Below are positions 1-5,678 of a stretch of 5,678 nucleotides of DNA, in pieces (the stretch's first letter is position 1; each line of letters opens with the position of its first letter). Below the pieces are notes generated by a model. The model had not been told where the DNA came from. It saw nothing but the letters and a program-made list of their open reading frames with translations, and ran no database searches. The stretch is from assembly GCA_025353525.1 (NCBI GenBank), contig JANXOO010001173.1:1-5678 (forward strand), in the 5' to 3' direction. The translations under genes were made by a program, and so were the position numbers. Origin of the DNA: Schlesneria sp. (lineage in GTDB: Bacteria; Planctomycetota; Planctomycetia; Planctomycetales; Planctomycetaceae).

Positions 1-494
<494 letters not shown>

Positions 495-2711
495 TTACTC
501 CTCGGTTTCTGGAAGGGACAAAACGGAATTGGCAATCAACGAGAGATCGTTATCGGAAAGGGGAATAAGCATCGCGGCGAGCAGCCGCTCGGGGGCAATC
601 GGTGAGGTGACGGACAACGGCTGACCGGACCGCAGCCGACTGCGATAACCGGCGACGATGCGGCCATCCGACTTCAAGCGTCGGGCAGCGCGAGTCACGG
701 CCGTTGAAACGGCGTCGGAGCGCCCCGATGCCAATTCGTGAAAGATGGCGGGATCGGGAGTCGTCGGCTCGGCGCGTTCGACGAGTCGCCAACGATGGTC
801 TTTCACCTGCAGTGGCAACGGCTTTACGAGCAGTCTTGCGAGGCCGAACTCAAACGGGACTCCGCCATCAAATCGCTCACCGGCCGGCGGTTTGAATTTG
901 ACCTTGTCCGGGCTCCAGTCGATGCCGATGAGTGCCCACAACAAGTCGGACAGCTTCTCGTCATCGGTCTCGCCATTGAGAAACGCGACGACATCACCAA
1001 GTGAAGCCGGACGAGGCGAAGACAACGGCACGCCCTTCTCTCGACCGCCGCTCTGAAAGGCTTCCAATAGTCGACGCTGAAAGACGGCAGCAAGGTTCGA
1101 TTCGAGGCTACACCGGCTCCAAACGGCCGAGCAATTTCCCGGTGACCAACTCGCCCAGGCACCTTTGACTTCAACTGCTTCCATGAAGACGCGCAGCGGA
1201 CCAACAGCATTCTTCGCTCCGCCAATGCCAGCCAGCGCCGCCGCCAATCGGAATTCCGCGCTGCCATCGTCTGCTTGTTCAAGCCAGTCAGCCGGAAGTC
1301 TTTGAAGAGGTCGCAGATACTTGCCTTGTGCAAACCGCAGACCATTGCTCAAAGTTTGCTCGGCGTTCCCGAGTGCTCGCAACACATTGACCAGCCACTT
1401 CGCGTCGGTGGCCGCTTCGTCAGCAACCTTGTCGCTGCGGCAGGCAAATTCAAAGATGGCTCGGTCGATCTGCCTTAACGCTGACTGGTATCGCGCAGGA
1501 GTGCGTGATTTGTCCGATGTCGCTCGTCGCCAGCGGTCGAGCCACTCGGTGAGAATCGGATTGTCCAGCAATCTCGCTTGAGGACGCGGCTGCACAGCGA
1601 CTCGTCCCAACGGTGCCGCGAGAAACGCGAGGCCATTGCGTTTGAGGAAGCCGTACCGACAGAAGCTGCTCACTCCTCGACTGATGCCGAGCAGATTCGC
1701 CGCCAGCGCGAACTCGACCGAGTTGCGGGCCTGCTTGCGTCCCAATTGAGCGCGACCCTCAGCAAACAAGTACCGTGTCTCAGTCAATGATGTCGGTGCA
1801 TCCCAGAGTGGCAACCACAACTCGGCGCGCGAACCATCGGTCGTCTCTTCGCTCGCAGTCGCCGAGCCATATCCGACCGCGACGGACTCGACGCTGAACG
1901 GGAAACTGGCTCGCAATCCAGCGTTCTGTCCCATACGACGAGAGACCGCTCCCGCGAATAGAAGAGTCCCTTCGATCATCAGTATGTAGTCCCACGGATT
2001 GACCTGAGACCCGGCTTCAAACCGGCCCTGCGTTCCGTTTGCACCACCGATGCCGCCCGGATTGAATTGCCCGATGGCTGACTGACCGAGCGATACCAAT
2101 TCGTTCGCGAAGACGCTCGACGAGACGAGACCGCGAGAATTCTTCGGAGCCGCACCGCCGTCATCGAACGAGATGACATCGGCAACTCGCTGCATGAAGT
2201 TGTTGGTGAAGTCGAGTCGCCCGTCGTTGCCGCCGGTGCCCAACAATGGGAAGAACCGAACGTTGTCCTCGCCGAGAACGAAACATGTATCGAGCCACGC
2301 AACGACTTCGTCCGCCAGCTGTGCTCGACTCTTCGCGAGCAACGACTGTTTGTCGTCATCCTTAGGCTTCTGCAATGGAACGATGCCCCGAACCTGTTTG
2401 ATCGTGTCGCGATACAGATTCAGTCGCAGAGTTGTTGATTGCTCAATCGCTTCGACTGGCGCACTGCCGCCGCCATAGAACCCGCTGCCTCCATTCCACG
2501 GAGCGAGGATTGGAGTCGGGCGATATTCGTTGAGAAAGAATGCGATGAGATCCTCGCGATCGAGTCGCGAGTGGAGTGTTGCAGCGCCGTTCGTCCAACT
2601 GAGGCAGGCATCAGGATCGGATTGCTCGGCCACGAGTCGGAAGACGCCCAGCGTCTTCAAGTAATTCATTAACGGCTCCGGCGTGCAACCGGTGAGTGGT
2701 AAATCAGTCAT
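495..2711 (-). CDS. csx17: Type I-G large subunit Csx17 (Cas8g)
   Basis: This 738-residue protein is the signature large subunit of type I-G CRISPR effectors. In the family it spans the inside of the crRNA-Cas7 filament, helps recognise target DNA and binds Cas3. Conserved-looking segments: GCTPEPLMNYLKTLGVFRLV (residues 8-27), EYRPTPILAPWNGGSGFY (62-79), LLGTGGNDGRLDFTNNFM (156-173), NPWDYILMIEGTLLFAG (238-254), ELWLPLWDAPTSLTE (297-311), and YGFLKRNGLAFLAAPLGR (353-370). The C-terminal half (about 385-738) is mostly predicted-helical in character, with no motif I can name, and ends in RLLAAMLIPLS (709-719). The length looks complete and no frameshift is visible. The start ATG overlaps the cas3 stop in an ATGA junction and has an AAAGAGG Shine-Dalgarno 7 bases upstream. 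The last codons (GAG GAG) also serve as the csb1 ribosome-binding site. Confidence 0.95.
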   Translation of the reverse strand: MTDLPLTGCTPEPLMNYLKTLGVFRLVAEQSDPDACLSWTNGAATLHSRLDREDLIAFFLNEYRPTPILAPWNGGSGFYGGGSAPVEAIEQSTTLRLNLYRDTIKQVRGIVPLQKPKDDDKQSLLAKSRAQLADEVVAWLDTCFVLGEDNVRFFPLLGTGGNDGRLDFTNNFMQRVADVISFDDGGAAPKNSRGLVSSSVFANELVSLGQSAIGQFNPGGIGGANGTQGRFEAGSQVNPWDYILMIEGTLLFAGAVSRRMGQNAGLRASFPFSVESVAVGYGSATASEETTDGSRAELWLPLWDAPTSLTETRYLFAEGRAQLGRKQARNSVEFALAANLLGISRGVSSFCRYGFLKRNGLAFLAAPLGRVAVQPRPQARLLDNPILTEWLDRWRRATSDKSRTPARYQSALRQIDRAIFEFACRSDKVADEAATDAKWLVNVLRALGNAEQTLSNGLRFAQGKYLRPLQRLPADWLEQADDGSAEFRLAAALAGIGGAKNAVGPLRVFMEAVEVKGAWASWSPGNCSAVWSRCSLESNLAAVFQRRLLEAFQSGGREKGVPLSSPRPASLGDVVAFLNGETDDEKLSDLLWALIGIDWSPDKVKFKPPAGERFDGGVPFEFGLARLLVKPLPLQVKDHRWRLVERAEPTTPDPAIFHELASGRSDAVSTAVTRAARRLKSDGRIVAGYRSRLRSGQPLSVTSPIAPERLLAAMLIPLSDNDLSLIANSVLSLPETEE
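498..503 (-). promoter_or_regulatory. Ribosome-binding site of csb1 inside the csx17 3' end
   Basis: On the minus strand GAGGAG is followed by TAAACC and then the csb1 ATG. The hexamer encodes the final two Glu codons of csx17, so a ribosome finishing csx17 stops on top of the csb1 initiation site. This supports translational coupling and fixes the csb1 start. Confidence 0.8.
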
Positions 2712-5185
2712 AACAATGCCTCTTTCTGGCTAGCGCGAACGTCAGCCGTTCGCAGCAAGGCTTCGAGATAGGCCAGCCGGAATGGCCCCAATTCTCCGAG
2801 CAGCTTTAACGCACGAGCTGTCCAGCTGTGAGGGCCGCCCAGCTTCATGGGTGACAGGTCTAGTATGCAGTTCGCGACGGCCTGTCCCGGCAATGTCACC
2901 GCGGGCAATGGGTCGCCTTCGTGAACGCCGAGCGCGAAGAGTGTCTCCGGATCATTCGGCTGCGACTCATCCGGCAAAGCGCGGATACCCAGGCGAACTC
3001 GGCCATGATGTGCGGCGATGAGATACGCGACTTCAAAAGGCAAGTCGTTATGCAAAGCTGCCAGTGCCGAGGCGAGTTCGTGTCGAAAGTATTTTCGACC
3101 GTGTGTCAGGCGACCGTTGCGACCGGACTTCGCCCATTGCTGGTCGGTTGAAAGCTCCACGTTACTCTTGAGCATCCCCGCCTGGAATGCCCAGTGAGCC
3201 TTGCCGATATCGTGCCATATCGCTGCGACGCCTAGCCGCTCGGCCCAGTCCGTAACTTCGGGTAACCCGCTCAGCAAAGACTTCAGCTCGTCGCAGACAT
3301 GCTGAGTGTGCTGAGTGATGGTCAGCGGAGTGCTGATGGCTGATAGCGGGTCTGATCCGGCAGCTTCCTCTCGCTTTGGCTTGTCTGGCGGAAGTGGCGT
3401 GACGACATCGGTGCAGTCGGAGTCCCAACCAAGGTCTGAGTACCCGCCTGCCGTGATCGACAGCAGAACCGTCTGCCCCGGTCGAAGTTCACGGTCGGGA
3501 TCGCGAACCTCACACCACTCGTCATCGAGATGGTCCCAAACCAGCGCCGAGAACTTCTCTTTGAGCTTCTCTTTACGTTGCTTCGCGAACGCCTTGAAGC
3601 TGCCGATCGGGACGTTGCACAACTCCTGTCGAGCAGGGCTTGCTTTGCCGTTCTCCATCGTGAGGTCACGCCAGAAAACTTGCACGTCAATGTCGGGGTC
3701 ATCACTTCGGACGAAACGCTGCACGTCGATGTCATTGCCAGAGATATCAGGCGTCGTGTCGAAAAGGTCGAGCAAATCTCGCCGCCGCAAGACATGCACA
3801 TGCTCGAAGGGCAGTGTGATTTGCTCGGCCTGCTTGAACTCATTGAGTGACTGCGGCGAGACATCACGACCTTCGAGTTTCTTCGCAAGCATTCGCGCCG
3901 TTGTAAGATCATTCGGCGAATAGGGCGGCGCTTGCTTGTCCGTCAGATCGATCCAGTAAACCGCGCCGGGGCCATCGTCTCCCGTTCGATTACAGCGGCC
4001 GATCCGTTGCACGAGGCTCGACCACGGAGCCAGTTCGGTGATCAGAGTCCGCGCGGAGAGATCAACGCCCGCCTCGACGACCTGTGTCGCCACAAGGATG
4101 CGATCAACCGACTTCGAAGCATCCTGGAGTTCGGCGTTGAGGCGTTCTCGTTCTTCGGGTCGGAATCGCGAATGGAGCAACAGCGGTCGAACTCGCTCTT
4201 TCTTCGCTTTCTTATTAAGGTCACAGATGGCTTTGTAGGTGGCCTTCGCTCGATCGACCGTATTCACGATCAACAGCGTCTGAGTCCCATCGACATGAGC
4301 CGCGAGTGCGGCCGCAGCAACATCCTTCATCTCTTTCGATGACTCAGCATTAAGCTGCTTGAGCGTCTTGCTTGCCGTCATGCGCTTGAAGAGAGGTCGA
4401 TCGGGATCGAGGTCATCACCCGCCGAATATTTTCCAAGCGACAGACTCGTCAGCGAAGCCGCGTTTGGGAAATCGACCGTCTTCAACCAATTCGGTTCAA
4501 GCGTCGCCGACATCCATAACGAAGAACTATTGCCAATCGTCGTCAACGTCTGTCGCAGTCCCGCTAACTGCGCCGACGTGCTGACGCCATTCGCCATCAA
4601 CTGCGGTTCGTCGAACACCCACAGGCAGTCGTTGTTGAGCAATCCAAAGTCGATCGGCCAATGAAATCGACTCGCAGCATAACCGCGATTGAGCGCCCGC
4701 GAAAGCAGCATGTCTTGAGTGCCAATCAGAATCGCATCCCATTCGGGATAGAGAGACCAATCATGGAGTTCGTCGCGGTCGCTGCCACCCATCAAGACGG
4801 AGACGGCAATAAGCTGCCTCGCGCCACCAGGTTGTGCGGACCGGCTATCGACGGACTGCTCGTTGCCCGGTTCAGCGGCCAGCATTCCGAGTTGTTTCAA
4901 CCAATCGCGGGCGCAGTCTTGCGTCTGTTCGACGAGTGTCCGCATGGGCAGGCAATATACAAGCCGCCGAGGTGTCGCGTTGCGGACTTCGGGTTTGTTG
5001 TGAAACCGTCGCCGATACAGCCAACCGAGAATCGCCGTCGCTGACTTACCCGCTCCAGTGGGCACGTTGAGCAAATCGGGCAATTCGCCGTCGTCAGCGA
5101 AGGCGGTTTGGTATGGATAAGGTTCGCGTCCGAGTGGTTCGGAGGGCGACTTTGTTGCTTTACGAAAGAATTCGGCAAACGTCAT
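2708..5185 (-). CDS. cas3: CRISPR-associated helicase-nuclease Cas3, type I-G (helicase then C-terminal HD)
   Basis: This 825-residue protein is the effector nuclease of the system: a superfamily 2 helicase that reels in and degrades target DNA after Cascade binding. Helicase motifs in order: YPYQ (23-26), Walker A VPTGAGKSA (41-49), LPMRTLVEQ (79-87), motif II FDEPQLM (191-197), motif III SAT (226-228), LLHSRF (336-341), VATQVVEAGVDLS (365-377), and motif VI QRIGRCNRTG (393-402). A linker follows with VQRFVRSDDPDIDVQVFWRD (488-507), typical of I-G Cas3. The HD nuclease domain is C-terminal: HTQH (626-629), WHDIGKAH (657-664), FRHE (700-703), and AAHHG (724-728), so the metal ligands look intact. 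HD placed after the helicase is the usual order in this subtype and the reverse of most type I Cas3 proteins. The start is firm: an in-frame TGA directly precedes the ATG, and GGAG lies 8 bases upstream. Motif II is DEPQ rather than DEVH/DEAH. The stop overlaps the csx17 start. Confidence 0.96.
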   Translation of the reverse strand: MTFAEFFRKATKSPSEPLGREPYPYQTAFADDGELPDLLNVPTGAGKSATAILGWLYRRRFHNKPEVRNATPRRLVYCLPMRTLVEQTQDCARDWLKQLGMLAAEPGNEQSVDSRSAQPGGARQLIAVSVLMGGSDRDELHDWSLYPEWDAILIGTQDMLLSRALNRGYAASRFHWPIDFGLLNNDCLWVFDEPQLMANGVSTSAQLAGLRQTLTTIGNSSSLWMSATLEPNWLKTVDFPNAASLTSLSLGKYSAGDDLDPDRPLFKRMTASKTLKQLNAESSKEMKDVAAAALAAHVDGTQTLLIVNTVDRAKATYKAICDLNKKAKKERVRPLLLHSRFRPEERERLNAELQDASKSVDRILVATQVVEAGVDLSARTLITELAPWSSLVQRIGRCNRTGDDGPGAVYWIDLTDKQAPPYSPNDLTTARMLAKKLEGRDVSPQSLNEFKQAEQITLPFEHVHVLRRRDLLDLFDTTPDISGNDIDVQRFVRSDDPDIDVQVFWRDLTMENGKASPARQELCNVPIGSFKAFAKQRKEKLKEKFSALVWDHLDDEWCEVRDPDRELRPGQTVLLSITAGGYSDLGWDSDCTDVVTPLPPDKPKREEAAGSDPLSAISTPLTITQHTQHVCDELKSLLSGLPEVTDWAERLGVAAIWHDIGKAHWAFQAGMLKSNVELSTDQQWAKSGRNGRLTHGRKYFRHELASALAALHNDLPFEVAYLIAAHHGRVRLGIRALPDESQPNDPETLFALGVHEGDPLPAVTLPGQAVANCILDLSPMKLGGPHSWTARALKLLGELGPFRLAYLEALLRTADVRASQKEALL
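2719..2725 (-). promoter_or_regulatory. Ribosome-binding site of csx17 inside the cas3 3' end
   Basis: AAAGAGG on the minus strand lies 7 bases before the csx17 ATG, within the last codons of cas3. Together with the ATGA stop/start overlap at 2711-2708 it indicates coupled translation of cas3 and csx17. Confidence 0.7.
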
Positions 5186-5233
5186 TCATCGTTCTCCAAA
5201 TGCAAGAAGCCTCATCACGCGGTGCATCTCTAT
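5186..5233 (-). other. Short intergenic gap between the sigma-like gene and cas3
   Basis: The 48-base gap holds the cas3 Shine-Dalgarno. I see no convincing -35/-10 promoter and no GC-rich hairpin followed by a T run, so read-through from the upstream gene into cas3 is plausible. A weak imperfect inverted repeat (AGATGCA at 5229-5223 and TGCATTT at 5204-5198, 18-base loop) sits just before GGAG. Confidence 0.5.
5194..5197 (-). promoter_or_regulatory. Ribosome-binding site of cas3
   Basis: GGAG on the minus strand lies 8 bases before the cas3 ATG at 5185. A second ATG at 5189, only 4 bases from GGAG, opens a 9-codon frame that overlaps the cas3 start (ATGAATGACG). The 5185 start has the better spacing and leads into the long conserved frame. 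Confidence 0.7.
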
Positions 5234-5678
5234 TCATTTTTCGCCTCCTTTTCGGTTCTCTACGGCGTTGATGAGATCGGGGTGCTGACGAAGCTTCGAA
5301 CGAAGCCTGACCCATCTGCTTTTTACTGTACTGCGGGCTTTCGACAGAACTCGCCCGGCTTCCGACGGCCGCAAGCCTTCGATTCCGCACAGTTCAGCGA
5401 TTTGCCGGTCAAGCGGCGAAAGTTCGTCGAGGATTTTTCTGCACGTGATTTGTAATTGCGTTGGAAGCAAAGAGACTTGAAGGTTGTCGTTGAACGATTG
5501 CCTCCTGCTCGAATGTGCCGTCGACTGGGAGCGGAAACCACAATCGTTGTCAGAAGTCGACGTAGTTCCGGAAACCTCGCATCGGGATTTCTTCCGGCTA
5601 CGCATCACCTCTTTCTTCACAAACCTGGCAGTTCTCAATAACCACCGAAGAGGTTCACCAATCTCTTTTTTCTCCTTC
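5234..5678 (-). CDS. Sigma-70 family (ECF-like) factor, 5' end outside window
   Basis: The frame ending at TGA 5236-5234 stays open to the right edge, giving 147 visible residues. Numbering from the codon at 5677, residues 8-32 (EPLRWLLRTARFVKK, then EVMRSRKKSR) resemble the end of sigma region 2, which recognises the -10 element in ECF factors. A hydrophilic Ser/Arg-rich linker follows (about 33-70). Residues 80-131 resemble region 4, the helix-turn-helix that binds the -35 element: LDELSPLDRQIAELCGIEGL (83-102), then SEAGRVLSKARSTVKSRW (105-122) and RLRSKLRQ (124-131). A TTG at 5638 and an ATG at 5605 are possible starts, but both cut into the region 2-like segment and neither has a well-spaced Shine-Dalgarno, so the true start is probably beyond 5678. 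The gene is 48 bases upstream of cas3 on the same strand, so it may share its transcript and regulate it; this is inference. A stand-alone region-4-type regulator is an alternative. Confidence 0.7.
   Translation of the reverse strand, partial: KEKKEIGEPLRWLLRTARFVKKEVMRSRKKSRCEVSGTTSTSDNDCGFRSQSTAHSSRRQSFNDNLQVSLLPTQLQITCRKILDELSPLDRQIAELCGIEGLRPSEAGRVLSKARSTVKSRWVRLRSKLRQHPDLINAVENRKGGEK

Noticed and set aside
824..1345. 173-codon minus-strand frame within csx17 in another phase
   Set aside because: Shadow of csx17, with Arg/Cys-rich composition and no start signal; the csx17 frame is continuous through this region, so it is not evidence for a frameshift.
3322..3912. 196-codon minus-strand frame within cas3 in another phase
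   Set aside because: Out-of-phase shadow of cas3; its composition (Ser, Arg, Met rich) is not protein-like and the cas3 frame carries family motifs across the same span.
3315..3923. 202-codon open frame on the plus strand opposite cas3
   Set aside because: It lies wholly antisense to the conserved linker region of Cas3, its Ser/Arg-rich translation shows no recognisable domain, and long antisense frames are expected in GC-rich coding DNA.
5160..5390. Minus-strand 76-codon frame bridging the sigma-like gene and the cas3 start
   Set aside because: Arg/Ser-rich out-of-phase reading of the sigma region 4 segment; the competing frame has a clear helix-turn-helix.
5108..5455. 115-codon plus-strand frame across the cas3 start and the sigma-like gene
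   Set aside because: It is antisense to two better-supported genes and shows no domain or ribosome-binding site.

Overview
The window lies inside a CRISPR-Cas locus, read entirely from the minus strand. Three tightly packed genes match the interference module of a type I-G system (formerly I-U). In transcription order they are cas3 (helicase followed by a C-terminal HD nuclease), csx17 (the large subunit, also called Cas8g) and the first half of csb1 (cas7), which runs off the left edge. No CRISPR array, cas1, cas2, cas4 or csb2 (the Cas5-Cas6 subunit) is visible. In this subtype csb2 and the adaptation genes usually follow csb1, so they would lie beyond position 1.

Layout from right to left. 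At the right edge (5678 to 5234) is the 3' part of a gene whose product resembles a sigma-70 family (ECF-like) factor: a region 2.4-like end, a Ser-rich linker and a clear region 4 helix-turn-helix. It reads toward cas3 and ends 48 bases before it. cas3 (5185 to 2708) overlaps csx17 (2711 to 495) by 4 bases (ATGA). csb1 starts 3 bases after the csx17 stop and takes its Shine-Dalgarno from the last csx17 codons. No promoter or terminator is visible between the genes. One polycistronic message is likely, with its promoter to the right of the window, possibly upstream of the sigma-like gene.

How the genes work together, from knowledge of the subtype: Cas7 (Csb1) subunits coat the crRNA, Csx17 is the large subunit that helps recognise target DNA and contacts Cas3, and Cas3 unwinds and degrades the target DNA. 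Csb2, not seen here, processes the crRNA.

Organism: moderately GC-rich DNA, frequent TCG/CGA words, a type I-G system and an ECF-like sigma factor suggest an environmental bacterium, perhaps a planctomycete. This is a guess; nothing here fixes the taxon. The cas genes are recognisable and appear intact. The least ordinary observation is the sigma-like gene placed directly upstream of the cas operon on the same strand.
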